A stretch of 44,367 nucleotides of DNA from Candidatus Falkowbacteria bacterium S5_I03 (GCA_019248265.1 JAEHGX010000010.1:1-44367), one strand, 5' to 3'; shown: positions 15,569 through 24,647, counted from the stretch's first letter. The notes: generated by a model from the letters alone, not told the origin. Numbers and translations are program-made.

Positions 15569-16756
15569 ATGAAAAAATCTTATTTTTTTTCTAAGATTAT
15601 TTTGGTGCTTATTGTTTTTTTAGCTCTTGGTTTGGGAGGTTCTTATTTGCTCCAAAATCTGGTTTATAAGGATTTTTTAGGGAGAATTAAGTTGGCCGCT
15701 GAAATTTCTCTAGCCGCCGTTAATCCCGATAGAATAGAAAATTTGGCCGAGTTATTGCCGGAAGATATTTCTCAAAATCAAGATTATTTAAGAGTAAAAA
15801 GTCAGATTATTAAATTGGGTAATTTGTTTGTTCTTGACGGGATTGATGCTATTTATTTGTTAACTATAAATAGTGGCACCATTTATTTTATTGCTGAATC
15901 AACGCCTGACAGCCAGCCTCTAGCTGTCGCTCCCGGTAAGATTTATATTAGGCCGCCGCAAGAAGCCTATCAGGCTTTTACAAATAATCAAGCCTATTAT
16001 ACTGAGAAATATAGCGATGAATTTGGAACTTATATTTCGCTTTTTATTCCGGTTGAAAATTCTGCTCAGGGAGGGCAAATTGGCGTTTTGGGAGTTGATG
16101 TTGATTATAGCCATTATCAATCCAGTTTAGCAAAAGCTCTGATAATTTTTTGGTTGATTTGGCTAACCATAATCATTTTAGCATTTCTAATTTTTCTCTA
16201 TTTGCGCAATATGCGCAGACGCCGCAATGAATTTAAAGCCAATGAACAACGCATTAGGGCTATTAGCGATTCCATTAGTGACGCGGTAGTGGTGGTTGAT
16301 GACGAGAATAAAATAATTTTTTGGAGCAGGGTAAGCGAGAAAATTTTTAAACTTCCGAGAGCTAAGGCCTTGGGTCATAAATTTTCCGAACTGGTTAAAC
16401 CGGATAGGGTTTTGGATATTGAAGCTGAAAAACATATTTCGGATTTTGAATTTTCGGTCAATAAGAATCTGGTTGGGAAAATGTTTGAGTTTAGGTTAAA
16501 AGATAAAGATGGCGCGCCTTCAGAATATTATGAATTATCTTTTTCTTCGGCTGATGTCGGCTCGGAAAGATATCTAGTCGGTGTTTTTCATGATATTAGT
16601 TCCAGAATGCGAGAGGAATTTGAACTTCAACATCAAAAAAGCGAATTGGAAAAATTGAATAATTTAATGATTGGTCGCGAACTAAAGATGATTGAGCTTA
16701 AGAAAGAGCTAGATAGTTTGAAGAGCGATTCGGGAGTAAAAAAATCTAAAAAATAA
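15569..16756 (+). CDS. Membrane PAS sensor without a kinase domain
   Basis: 395 residues. Membrane segment 1 near 8-30, an outside sensory domain of about 150 residues (PDC/Cache-like, with IDAIYLLTINSGTIYF and YISLFIPVENSAQGGQIGVLGVDVDY), membrane segment 2 near 190-213, then a PAS domain from about 228 to 350 (IRAISDSISDAVVVVDDENKIIFWSRVSEKIF opening strand and helix). A coiled coil ends the protein (about 355-385). There is no histidine kinase, GGDEF, EAL or HTH module, so output must go through a partner. The adjacent minus-strand histidine kinase shares the Cache-PAS plan. An interaction is an inference. Confidence 0.82.
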   Translation: MKKSYFFSKIILVLIVFLALGLGGSYLLQNLVYKDFLGRIKLAAEISLAAVNPDRIENLAELLPEDISQNQDYLRVKSQIIKLGNLFVLDGIDAIYLLTINSGTIYFIAESTPDSQPLAVAPGKIYIRPPQEAYQAFTNNQAYYTEKYSDEFGTYISLFIPVENSAQGGQIGVLGVDVDYSHYQSSLAKALIIFWLIWLTIIILAFLIFLYLRNMRRRRNEFKANEQRIRAISDSISDAVVVVDDENKIIFWSRVSEKIFKLPRAKALGHKFSELVKPDRVLDIEAEKHISDFEFSVNKNLVGKMFEFRLKDKDGAPSEYYELSFSSADVGSERYLVGVFHDISSRMREEFELQHQKSELEKLNNLMIGRELKMIELKKELDSLKSDSGVKKSKK

Positions 16757-16779
16757 TATTTTTCAGTGTTAATATAAAT

Positions 16780-16809
16780 AAAAAGACCGCTTAAAATAAC
16801 GGTCTTTTT
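16780..16809. terminator. Bidirectional terminator
   Basis: AAAAGACCG (16781-16789) with CGGTCTTTT (16800-16808), 10-nt loop, T-rich on both sides. It ends the PAS sensor gene and the REC gene coming from the right. Confidence 0.85.
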
Positions 16810-16819
16810 GTTTATTTGC

Positions 16820-17209
16820 TTATTTTAAACAATCCCTGATATCGCCGATAATCTGATCTAAGCGGTAATTAGATTTAATATAATATTTATTAACGCCTAA
16901 GTTAATATAACTTTTCACTTTATCGGCGCTCGCCGTATTAGAAACGATGAAGACTGGTATTTTTTTATATTTTTCATGGCTCTTAAGTTTCATCACGATA
17001 TCCAGACCATTTTCTTTACCAAGCAGATAGTGGTCTAGCCAGATGACATCTACTTGTTTTAAGTCTTCCAAGAGGCCGTAGGCCTGTTCGGCGGTTCGTG
17101 CTGTTACGACCAAGAAATCATTTTTTTCCAATTTAGTTCTGATGGCGTCAAGTAATGGACGCTCGTCTTCAATTACTAAAATTGTTTTTTCAGTATTTGC
17201 TTTTATCAT
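16820..17209 (-). CDS. Stand-alone response regulator receiver (REC)
   Basis: 129 residues, just one receiver domain. Acid pocket E14-D15, phospho-acceptor D59 in VIWLDHYLLG, conserved S90 in FIVSNTAS, and K112 in YYIKSNYRL are all present, so it should be phosphorylated. There is no output domain, as in CheY- or Spo0F-like proteins. It lies 4 bp after the histidine kinase stop, so the kinase is its likely phosphodonor. The target could be pilus motor control, given the neighbouring pilus genes (inference). Confidence 0.93.
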   Translation of the reverse strand: MIKANTEKTILVIEDERPLLDAIRTKLEKNDFLVVTARTAEQAYGLLEDLKQVDVIWLDHYLLGKENGLDIVMKLKSHEKYKKIPVFIVSNTASADKVKSYINLGVNKYYIKSNYRLDQIIGDIRDCLK

Positions 17210-17213
17210 ATGT

Positions 17214-19586
17214 TTATTCTAATTTTTTAGTTCCGGTTTTTTTGCGCATCCCGGTTAGCGGAATATTTAAATAAAAAGTTGTTCCCTTGTTTTCTCTGGA
17301 TTTAAAGGAAATTATGCCGCCCGCTTGTTCAATAATAGATTTTATAATGTATAATCCGAGACCGGTGCCTTCCGTGTCTTTTTCTCGAACATTCTGGGCG
17401 CGGAATAATTTTTCAAATATTCGCGGTTGGTCTTTTTTTGGTATTCCGTAGCCAGTATCAGCAATAGTGATTAGCAAATCTTTGCGGTTTTTTCCGATTT
17501 CTAGAGAGACTGAGCCATTATCCGGGGTATATTTAACGGCATTAGACATTAAATTTTGAAGAACTATTCTTAATAATTTAGGATCGGCCTGAATAATTGG
17601 AATATTTTTTAGATAGCTAAAGTTAATCTTTAATTTCTTCTTTAAAATAGTTGGTTGCAGTTCCTTGATAACGCTATCAGCCGTTTCAATAACGTTAATT
17701 GGTTCCGGCTCGACTGCAAAGGTTCCTAATTCTAGGCGCGAGACGTTAAGCAGAGCATTAACTAGCTCTACCATTCTTTGGTTGCCGGCATATATCTCCT
17801 CCACAAAAGTTTTTTGCTCGGGTTTCAAGGGGCCGCCGTCGCCCGCTAAGAGCATTTCCGCATACCAATTAACGCTAGACAGCGGGGTGCGCAATTGGTG
17901 AGAGGCTAAAGATACAAATTCCGTCTTGGCCTGGTCGACCATTTTTTCATGAGTGATATCTCGTTCCACGCCGATAAAGAATTCTGCTTCACCTTTGTCG
18001 TTAAGAACAGGAGAAATATCCAGACGCGCTTCGTATACTTCGCCATTTTTTCTCTTATTTTTTAATTCACCATAAAATGGGAGCCTGTCGGTTTTGATTA
18101 TTTTCCAGAGATTTTCATAATATTCTTTAGGCATCGGATAGCTCCAAAGAGTGCCCGCTTTTTTACCTAGAGCTTCTTCTAAGCTATAACCGGTAAGTTT
18201 TTCAACCATACTGTTTCCGTAAATCGTTATCCCTTCGCTATCGGTAATAACAATATGATCGGAAGAACTATCAAGAGCTAATTTAAATTTCTTTAAGTCT
18301 TCGGCCAGTTTGGCGTTTTTGTCCTTTTCTTCTTTTACATCTTCAAGAATATTGATGATGGCACTTTGATTTTTGTTTAAGTACTCGTTTTTAGAGGCCA
18401 GTTCTTTAGTTCTTACTCTTATTTTTTCTTCTAGTTCGTTATAATATTCTTTTACTTCTCGAGCCATCTGTACAATAAAGTTGCCCAGTTTTTCCAGTTC
18501 ATCGCCGCTCTTGATATTGTTTTCAATATTTAAGTTGCCGGAGCCGACTTCTTTTACCATATAGTTAATTTCCGCTAATGGTTCTAAACGTCGGGCCAGT
18601 AGTTTAAATATTGATAGCAAGGCAGTTAGAATTGATAATAAAATTAGAAGACCGCTAATTGCGGCTAATCTTAGGGCCCCCAGGCTTAATTCCCAGGTAC
18701 TATCCTCGCTTATTAGATATAAAGGATAGCGGTTTACCGGAGTAATAGTAATAGTTTTAATAGAACGATCGTTAGTATCTATGTAATTATAAACATTGGT
18801 TCCGGTTTCACCGGTTGTACCAATAATATCCTGCGCTTTTTGATATTGGATGGGGCTGATTTCTAGGTTAAGATATTTTCGATCAAGCCTTATTTGATTT
18901 AGGGTGTTGTCATTTAAAGTTCCGAGACTGTGAAAAATACGACCTTTTAAGTCTGAATAAATGATAACGCCGTATTGGTCGGTTAACATTACGTGGGCGC
19001 CGGGACTGCGTGGAGTATTTTCTAAAACTGTATAAACACTTTCTGGTGATAATTTTAGAACTAAGATGCCAACCACGGTATTGTCAACATCTTTTATCGG
19101 TTCAGCAAAGTAGTATCCTTGAGTCAAGCTAGTTGAGCCGATGGAAATATCCATGTTGGCTTTTCCGGAAATGGCTTTCTTAAAATAAGGCCTAAAAGAA
19201 TAATTATTGCCCACGAAAGTGGCGTCAGTGGAAATCGGGACCGAGCCATTTTTATCCATTATATAAATGGCAGCGTATTTTTTTTTAATGTTAAAATCTT
19301 TAAAAAATTTTAAAGCTTCCTCAATATTTTTAGGGCTCGGGTCTTTTGCCCATTTAGTGACTTGGGGGAAAGCGGCCAGATAAGCAGCCAGATTACTTGA
19401 TTCTTGTAGTAAAATAGAGATTTTATCACTTTTTTCAAAAGATAAGCTCTTTAAATCATTAATTTTTTGAGAATTTGTTTGTTGGTAAGTCACCGCCATG
19501 ACAACCGTAATGGTAATTAGCCCTGAGCTAAAAAGTATCCAAGCAGTGTTCTTGGTTATTTTATATTTAATTGACGAAGCACGCAT
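17214..19586 (-). CDS. Cache-HAMP-PAS sensor histidine kinase
   Basis: 790 residues. Membrane segment 1 near 14-34, an outside Cache-type sensor (about 35-300, with SFRPYFKKAISGKANMDISIG and GYYFAEPIKD typical of dCACHE_1), membrane segment 2 near 303-325, HAMP (about 326-380), a coiled coil, then PAS (about 430-548). HisKA follows with FVSLASHQLRTPLS (H563 is the phosphorylation site). The ATP lid and binding motifs are N box NLMSNAVKY (N678, N682), DTGYGIP (D710) and GTGLGL (G740). Complete and probably active. Flanked by a REC gene on each side on the same strand (43 and 4 bp away), forming REC-HK-REC, which would allow two outputs or a phosphate sink. Confidence 0.95.
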   Translation of the reverse strand: MRASSIKYKITKNTAWILFSSGLITITVVMAVTYQQTNSQKINDLKSLSFEKSDKISILLQESSNLAAYLAAFPQVTKWAKDPSPKNIEEALKFFKDFNIKKKYAAIYIMDKNGSVPISTDATFVGNNYSFRPYFKKAISGKANMDISIGSTSLTQGYYFAEPIKDVDNTVVGILVLKLSPESVYTVLENTPRSPGAHVMLTDQYGVIIYSDLKGRIFHSLGTLNDNTLNQIRLDRKYLNLEISPIQYQKAQDIIGTTGETGTNVYNYIDTNDRSIKTITITPVNRYPLYLISEDSTWELSLGALRLAAISGLLILLSILTALLSIFKLLARRLEPLAEINYMVKEVGSGNLNIENNIKSGDELEKLGNFIVQMAREVKEYYNELEEKIRVRTKELASKNEYLNKNQSAIINILEDVKEEKDKNAKLAEDLKKFKLALDSSSDHIVITDSEGITIYGNSMVEKLTGYSLEEALGKKAGTLWSYPMPKEYYENLWKIIKTDRLPFYGELKNKRKNGEVYEARLDISPVLNDKGEAEFFIGVERDITHEKMVDQAKTEFVSLASHQLRTPLSSVNWYAEMLLAGDGGPLKPEQKTFVEEIYAGNQRMVELVNALLNVSRLELGTFAVEPEPINVIETADSVIKELQPTILKKKLKINFSYLKNIPIIQADPKLLRIVLQNLMSNAVKYTPDNGSVSLEIGKNRKDLLITIADTGYGIPKKDQPRIFEKLFRAQNVREKDTEGTGLGLYIIKSIIEQAGGIISFKSRENKGTTFYLNIPLTGMRKKTGTKKLE

Positions 19587-19628
19587 AATAAAAATATTAC
19601 TTCTCGGACCTTGGCAGTTTTATTAAAG

Positions 19629-20006
19629 TTAAACTTTTAGAAACCGTTTAATTTTATCAATTATCTCGGCGAGGGAACTGTTGGACTTAATACAAAAATC
19701 AATCGTGCCTAAATTTTTGGCGCGCTTAGCATCATCTTCTTGGCTTAAGTTAGACAAAACTAAAATCGGAGTTTTGTCTTTTCTTTTTTTCATTTCCTCC
19801 ATAACACTAAAGCCGTCAACTTTTGGCATCATAATATCCAATAGCAACAAATCAAATTTTTTAATTTTTAGCAGGTTAAGAGCCTCTTCGCCGTTAACAG
19901 CAATTTCGGTCTCAAAGCCTGACATTTCCAACTTAAGTTTTAAAGCGCGAGAAATTGAGCGTTCATCTTCAGCTAAGAGAATTCTTTTTTTAAGTGTTTT
20001 GTCCAT
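19629..20006 (-). CDS. Stand-alone response regulator receiver (REC)
   Basis: 125 residues, a single receiver. E14-like acid pocket (LLAEDERS), phospho-acceptor D57 in LLLLDIMMPKVDG, S85 in LVLSNLSQ and K107 in FCIKSNSS. It is clearly closer to the canonical REC consensus than the other REC of this cluster (LDIMMPKVDG against LDHYLLGKENG). It is the first gene of the REC-HK-REC operon, divergent from the main pilin gene across a 182-bp gap. It has no DNA-binding output. Confidence 0.94.
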   Translation of the reverse strand: MDKTLKKRILLAEDERSISRALKLKLEMSGFETEIAVNGEEALNLLKIKKFDLLLLDIMMPKVDGFSVMEEMKKRKDKTPILVLSNLSQEDDAKRAKNLGTIDFCIKSNSSLAEIIDKIKRFLKV

Positions 20007-20059
20007 ATAGTTCTATTTTATAATTAAATATTATCATATAATCTAATTAATTAAAATAG

Positions 20060-20088
20060 ATTATCTTGATTATATTTGGCTTTGTCTA
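20060..20088 (-). promoter_or_regulatory. Promoter candidate of the REC-HK-REC operon
   Basis: On the minus strand TAGACA (20083-20088), 17 bp, GATAAT (20060-20065), about 54 bp before the REC start. Confidence 0.4.
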
Positions 20089-20089
20089 T

Positions 20090-20098
20090 TGTGATAAT
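20090..20098 (+). promoter_or_regulatory. Weak promoter candidate of the main pilin gene
   Basis: Extended -10 form: TG (20090-20091), one base, GATAAT (20093-20098), no good -35. It would give a leader of about 85 nt. TTGCTA at 20107-20112 with TGTTAT 17 bp later is an alternative. The gap 20007-20188 holds no gene. Confidence 0.25.
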
Positions 20099-20188
20099 AT
20101 TTAAAATTTGCTAATATTCCTAATAGCTAATGTTATATATAAAACTAAACGCTTTTTGGTAATTTTTTAAAAAGCAATTAATAAAATT

Positions 20189-20887
20189 ATGAACAAAAAA
20201 ACAATTAAGAATGAGGGGTTCACCCTGCTAGAACTTTTAATCGTAATAGCAATTATCGCTATTTTATCGGTTATTTTAGTGCTAGTTCTTGACCCGGCAG
20301 AAACTCTGAAAAAATCTCGCGATTCTCAGAGAATGTCAGATTTATCAACCATGAAGACGGCGCTCGGATTTTATTCAACGAGCACCACTTCGCCGATGAT
20401 GGCTGGTGCTTCCAATACTGCTTGTAAGGGGACGGCCTCATTGACCGCTTGGCAGACCGGTGAAGATCAAATTTATTACAGTTACCCGAGCGATGCCCCA
20501 GGAGCAGCGATTACCGACAAGGTTTTAGACGGTACTACCTTTACTACCACTTACGGCGGTAAGCAGGTAACTAACGCTAACCTTGGCTTGACAGACGGGA
20601 ACGGCTGGTTACCAGTCAATCTTTCAGGCTTACCTGGGGGTTCACCAATTTCTAACTTGCCGATTGACCCAGTTAACACGATGACTGTCGGAGCAGTAGC
20701 TAGCACTGATTTAGTTTATCGCTATGCTTGCTTGCAAACTACCGGTAAATATGAAATTGATGCTCGTTTAGAGAGTAATGCTTACACCTCAGATGATAAT
20801 AAGATGGCTAAAGACGGTGGTAATAACGCCAATTATTATGAAGTTGGCACCGATTTGACCATTTTAGGTACAGGAACAGATTTCTAA
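20189..20887 (+). CDS. Type IV pilin, probable major subunit
   Basis: 232 residues. Short basic leader, then G10-F11 cleavage site in NEGFTLLELLIVIAIIAILS: class III prepilin signal with E at +5 (residue 15) and the long hydrophobic spine helix. Two cysteines (C79 and near C180) in the head could form a disulfide. Asn/Thr/Gly-rich variable globular part, larger than typical GspG pseudopilins. It has its own transcription unit, since a strong terminator follows at once, which fits the high expression expected of a main subunit. The head domain is not specifically recognised. Confidence 0.92.
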   Translation: MNKKTIKNEGFTLLELLIVIAIIAILSVILVLVLDPAETLKKSRDSQRMSDLSTMKTALGFYSTSTTSPMMAGASNTACKGTASLTAWQTGEDQIYYSYPSDAPGAAITDKVLDGTTFTTTYGGKQVTNANLGLTDGNGWLPVNLSGLPGGSPISNLPIDPVNTMTVGAVASTDLVYRYACLQTTGKYEIDARLESNAYTSDDNKMAKDGGNNANYYEVGTDLTILGTGTDF

Positions 20888-20910
20888 GTTATTAGTTGGC
20901 AAAAATATTA

Positions 20911-20940
20911 AACAGCCCCTTCTTTAGGGGCTGTTTTTTT
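20911..20940 (+). terminator. Terminator after the main pilin gene
   Basis: AACAGCCCC (20911-20919), 7-nt loop, GGGGCTGTT (20927-20935), then a run of T to 20940. Strong GC stem. Confidence 0.92.
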
Positions 20941-20948
20941 GCTATAAT
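20940..20948 (+). promoter_or_regulatory. Extended -10 promoter candidate before the 21000 gene
   Basis: TG (20940-20941), C, TATAAT (20943-20948), overlapping the end of the terminator T-run. The same TGCTATAAT string recurs before pilB and pilM-pilN. Confidence 0.4.
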
Positions 20949-20999
20949 TTAAATATAAATTAATAAGGTTTAATTATTTAAGAACCCTTAAGTTTTTGT

Positions 21000-21617
21000 A
21001 TGTTATATTTCTTTTTGAATCAGTTTTTAGTTTATTGCCCGTTAATTTTTTCTGGGATAATTTTGGTTTTGATTATCCTAATTTATTTATCGGATTTTTA
21101 TAAAAAATTAAAGATTTTTCAAAAAATATCTTTTAAAAAATTAGCCTGGTTTTTAATTGGGGCAACGCTCATTTTTGATTTTGGCCTGGTTTTGGTCCAA
21201 TATTTTGTCTGGCAATCCAATAATTTTAGCAGTTTTTTCTTGCCGCCCTATCAGCCTTGGTCATATTTCTTATCATATTCTTTCTTTCATTTTTTCTTGG
21301 CTGACATCGTGAGTTTGTTTTTGGCCTTATTTTTCTATTCAATTTTTAAAGTATTTGGAAAATATAAGGCGCAATTTATCTCTGATAGGGAGCTGGATTT
21401 GCTGTTTCTGGCCAGTCTTTTAATTGCTTCGCCGAAAATATTATTTTTTATTCCGTTGCTGCTCTTTCTTGGGGTCTTGTCCAGTTTGTTTAATTTCCTA
21501 GTTTTTAAAAAGATGAGTATCAGTTGGCAACGGTTAATAATTTTAGCTCTTTTATTAAGTTTTTTGGGAGCCGGATATTTTTTAAAACTTATCGGCTTGG
21601 GAACGCTTTTTATTTAG
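21000..21617 (+). CDS. Polytopic membrane protein of unknown function in the pilus cluster
   Basis: 205 residues with about six hydrophobic segments (near 10-31, 46-68, 85-115, 133-160, 175-198), rich in F and L. Loops are short. No catalytic motif is evident. Its place between the pilin gene and pilB is where a prepilin peptidase (A24 family) gene often lies, and the stretch DRELDLLFLASLLIASPK vaguely recalls the second aspartate region of that family. However, the GxGD motif and the N-terminal cysteine motif are missing, so I do not call it a peptidase. A pilus-related role is inferred only from location. Confidence 0.7.
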   Translation: MLYFFLNQFLVYCPLIFSGIILVLIILIYLSDFYKKLKIFQKISFKKLAWFLIGATLIFDFGLVLVQYFVWQSNNFSSFFLPPYQPWSYFLSYSFFHFFLADIVSLFLALFFYSIFKVFGKYKAQFISDRELDLLFLASLLIASPKILFFIPLLLFLGVLSSLFNFLVFKKMSISWQRLIILALLLSFLGAGYFLKLIGLGTLFI

Positions 21618-21656
21618 TTAAATTTAAATTTTTTAATATACCCCAAAGCGGGAATA

Positions 21657-21665
21657 TGCTATAAT
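21657..21665 (+). promoter_or_regulatory. Extended -10 promoter of the pilB operon
   Basis: TG (21657-21658), C, TATAAT (21660-21665), about 30 bp before the pilB ATG. The -35 is poor, as is common for extended -10 promoters. Confidence 0.5.
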
Positions 21666-21694
21666 ATTCTTATTAAAATAGTAATTTTTTTCAC

Positions 21695-23416
21695 ATGTAT
21701 ATCAAAGAGGAAAAATTAAAAGAAATTTTATTGGATTCCGGTTTGGTTGACGAAAAAACATTTGCGGACGCCCAGGCGGAGGCTTTTCGTTCCGGCCAAA
21801 ATATTATTAATGTTTTAGTGGGGCGCGAAGAAATATCTGAAGATTATTTGCTTGAACTTTTGGCTCCTTATTTTAATGTCCCCCTAATTAATTTAAAGAA
21901 AGTGGTAATCGATCCGGAAACCTTGAGGTTGTTGCCCGAGGCCTTTGCTAAGAGTCGAGGGGTGGTTGTTTTTGAATATAATTCAGAAGCGAAGAGTGCC
22001 AAAATCGCCATGCTTAATCCACTTGATTTAGACACCATTAACTTTATCAGCGCCAAATATGGCTTGTGGCCTGATGTTTATTTAACCTCTTCGGTTAGCT
22101 TGGCTTTTGTTTTTAAGCAATATCGTAAAACGATTGGCGCTAACTTCAATCAGATTATTGAAGAGAGTATCAAACAATCAGCTTCTTTGAGTGGGGAAAC
22201 CGATTTAGCAAAAATTGTCGAAGCTATTCCAATTGTCAGTATTTTAGATAGCATTTTGGAAAATGCGATTATGATGAATGCCTCGGATGTTCATTTTGAG
22301 CCCCTGCCTAAAAAATTATTAGTCAGATATCGCGTTGATGGCATTATGCAGGAAATTTTATCATTACCTAATGACATTAGTCAGATTTTAGTGGCGCGCG
22401 TTAAAATTTTGGCTGGCATGCAGATTGACGAACATCGCATTCCTCAAGATGGCCGCTTTCATTTTAATTTGGAGGCCGGCGCCAAGATTGATGTCCGGGT
22501 TAATGTAATGCCGGTTTTAAATGGTGAAAAAGCGGAAATGCGCTTGTTAAAGAGCTCGGCCAAGCCCCTGTCTTTATCTGACTTAGGAATTAATGAAAAT
22601 TTAGAAGGGCTTATTAGCGAGGAGATAAAAAAACCGCACGGTATGATTCTGGTTACTGGTCCGACTGGTCACGGTAAAACCACTACGCTTTATTCAATTT
22701 TACATATTTTAAATACCCCTAAGGTTAATATTACGACCATTGAAGACCCGATTGAATATGAAGTGGCCAGTATTAATCAAACCCAGGTTAATGCTAAAGC
22801 CGGGGTCACCTTCGCTAATGGTCTTAGAGCTTTGCTCCGTCAAAATCCTGATATTATCATGATTGGCGAAATCCGTGATAATGAAACTGCGGACATCGCC
22901 GTTCATTCAGCCTTAACCGGCCACCTGGTTTTGTCATCACTACACACTAATGACGCGCCTTCCGCCATTCCGCGCTTGCTGGACATGGGGACGATGCCGT
23001 TTTTGCTTTCGTCGACGCTTAATTTGGTTATCGCACAGCGCTTGGTCAGAAAAATTTGTACTTCTTGCGTAGAGTCTTATAAGCTCTCGGCGCTTGAGAA
23101 GACCTCCTTAGTCAAACAGTTGAATTTATCTGGCGTGCCAGCCAAAAAGAAGGCTAAGCTCATTCCTAGTTCCGCCTATCGCGGTCGCGGATGTAAGGTT
23201 TGTGAGGGCAGCGGTTTTTCCGGACAAGTCGGTATTTTTGAAGTTTTGTTGGTTGATGATAAGATTCGCGCTTTAATTACCAAATCGATGTCCGCCAGCC
23301 AAATCAGAAAAGCGGCCATTAGCGACGGCATGATTTCCATGTTTGAGGATGGTTTAGAGAAAGTTCAAAAAGGTTCAACTACGGTTGGTGAAATTTTGCG
23401 GGTAACTAGCGAATAA
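21695..23416 (+). CDS. pilB: Type IV pilus assembly ATPase PilB
   Basis: 573 residues. PilB is the hexameric motor that drives pilus extension at the inner membrane. N-terminal MshEN-type domain (about 1-150), then the N2 domain with ASDVHFEP near 197-204 and the motor. Walker A GPTGHGKTT starts at 322 (H in place of the usual S). ASP and HIS boxes are present, with the Walker B region DIIMIGEIRD at 386-395 and E392. A tetracysteine zinc motif C455-C458...C500-C503 is typical of PilB/GspE and absent from the retraction ATPase PilT. No pilT is seen in this window. pilC follows after 6 bp. Confidence 0.96.
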   Translation: MYIKEEKLKEILLDSGLVDEKTFADAQAEAFRSGQNIINVLVGREEISEDYLLELLAPYFNVPLINLKKVVIDPETLRLLPEAFAKSRGVVVFEYNSEAKSAKIAMLNPLDLDTINFISAKYGLWPDVYLTSSVSLAFVFKQYRKTIGANFNQIIEESIKQSASLSGETDLAKIVEAIPIVSILDSILENAIMMNASDVHFEPLPKKLLVRYRVDGIMQEILSLPNDISQILVARVKILAGMQIDEHRIPQDGRFHFNLEAGAKIDVRVNVMPVLNGEKAEMRLLKSSAKPLSLSDLGINENLEGLISEEIKKPHGMILVTGPTGHGKTTTLYSILHILNTPKVNITTIEDPIEYEVASINQTQVNAKAGVTFANGLRALLRQNPDIIMIGEIRDNETADIAVHSALTGHLVLSSLHTNDAPSAIPRLLDMGTMPFLLSSTLNLVIAQRLVRKICTSCVESYKLSALEKTSLVKQLNLSGVPAKKKAKLIPSSAYRGRGCKVCEGSGFSGQVGIFEVLLVDDKIRALITKSMSASQIRKAAISDGMISMFEDGLEKVQKGSTTVGEILRVTSE

Positions 23417-23422
23417 TTATAT

Positions 23423-24646
23423 ATGAGTTTATTTATTTACGAAGCGATTAATGAGGAAGGGAAAATTGTGGTCGCTGAAATTAATTCTTTAAATAGAGAG
23501 GAAGTGATTGCCGTTATTAATCAGAAACACTTAACCCCAATCAAGATTGAATTAAAAAGTGATAGCCAAAAAGCCAAAGAGCTGAATTCAATTGTGCTTT
23601 TTGACCGCTTTACTTATTTAGATCGGATAATTCTTATCCGCAACTTAGCCTCGACGATTAAGGCCGGCCTTACTTTAAGCGAAGCCCTGGAAATAATGGT
23701 GGCTGATAACAATAAAAAAATAGTTAGAGATTTTTTAATTGAAGCTCAGCAGAGTGTTTTAAACGGGCAAGCCTTGTCTTCAGTTTTTGCCAAGCATCCT
23801 AAGATTTTTTCACCGATTTTTTCCGGCATGATTAAGGCGGGTGAGAGTTCCGGCACTCTAGATAAATCCCTGGAAGAATTAAACCACCACCTTAATCGCG
23901 AATATAGTCTGATTAAAAAAGTTAAAGCCGCTTTAACTTATCCTCTAGTTTTAATAATCGCGTCCATTTCCATCGTAGTCGTGATGTTGATTTTTGTTTT
24001 GCCTAAACTGTCCAAATCTTTTACGCAAAATAATATCGAATTGCCGCTGCTTACGAGATTTTTGATAGATATTAGTCAGGCCCTGAGTTTTAGTTTTTTA
24101 TTGGACGCGGTTGTGGTAATTTTGCTAATTGTTTTTATTAAATATTTTAAAAAAACGGCTGTCGGTAAGAAAATTATTTCCTATATAATGTTTAATGCCC
24201 CTGGTTTTAAGAAGCTGATTAAAAAAGTAATGCTAGTTCGTTTTTCCAGAACCCTTGGCAGTTTGATTAGCGGCTCTTTATCAATTTCTGAATCCTTGAA
24301 CTTGACGGCTCGGGCTGTTGGCAATGAGCGCTATGAAGCGGCAATTTTGAAGGCCGGTGAAGATATAAAAAATGGTGCCCCGCTGTCTGAAGCCTTAAAA
24401 GATAATCCGGAGTTATTTCCTAATTTCTTGACCAGCTTAATGGCCGTGGGCGAGAAAACTGGTACCTTAGGCAATGTTTTGAAAAATTTTTCTGATTTTT
24501 ACGAAGAAGATGTTGAGGGCGCTTTAAAAGATTTGACCACTTTGCTGGAGCCGCTTCTGCTGTTATTTATGGGATTAACCGTCGGCCTGATTTCTTTAGC
24601 GATTTTAATGCCGATTTATCAGATGGTTGGCAGTTTTAAATATTAA
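23423..24646 (+). CDS. pilC: Type IV pilus inner-membrane platform protein PilC
   Basis: 407 residues, normal for PilC/GspF. Two repeated T2SSF domains: the first around 70-190 (LIRNLASTIKAGLTLSEALEIM, then GMIKAGESSGTLDKSLEELNHHL), the second around 270-395 (FSRTLGSLISGSLSISESLNL, then MAVGEKTGTLGNVLKNFSDFY). Membrane segments lie near 170-195, 215-240 and 375-400. PilC couples the PilB motor to pilin insertion. It sits in the pilB-pilC-minor pilin operon. Confidence 0.96.
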   Translation: MSLFIYEAINEEGKIVVAEINSLNREEVIAVINQKHLTPIKIELKSDSQKAKELNSIVLFDRFTYLDRIILIRNLASTIKAGLTLSEALEIMVADNNKKIVRDFLIEAQQSVLNGQALSSVFAKHPKIFSPIFSGMIKAGESSGTLDKSLEELNHHLNREYSLIKKVKAALTYPLVLIIASISIVVVMLIFVLPKLSKSFTQNNIELPLLTRFLIDISQALSFSFLLDAVVVILLIVFIKYFKKTAVGKKIISYIMFNAPGFKKLIKKVMLVRFSRTLGSLISGSLSISESLNLTARAVGNERYEAAILKAGEDIKNGAPLSEALKDNPELFPNFLTSLMAVGEKTGTLGNVLKNFSDFYEEDVEGALKDLTTLLEPLLLLFMGLTVGLISLAILMPIYQMVGSFKY

Positions 24647-24647
24647 G

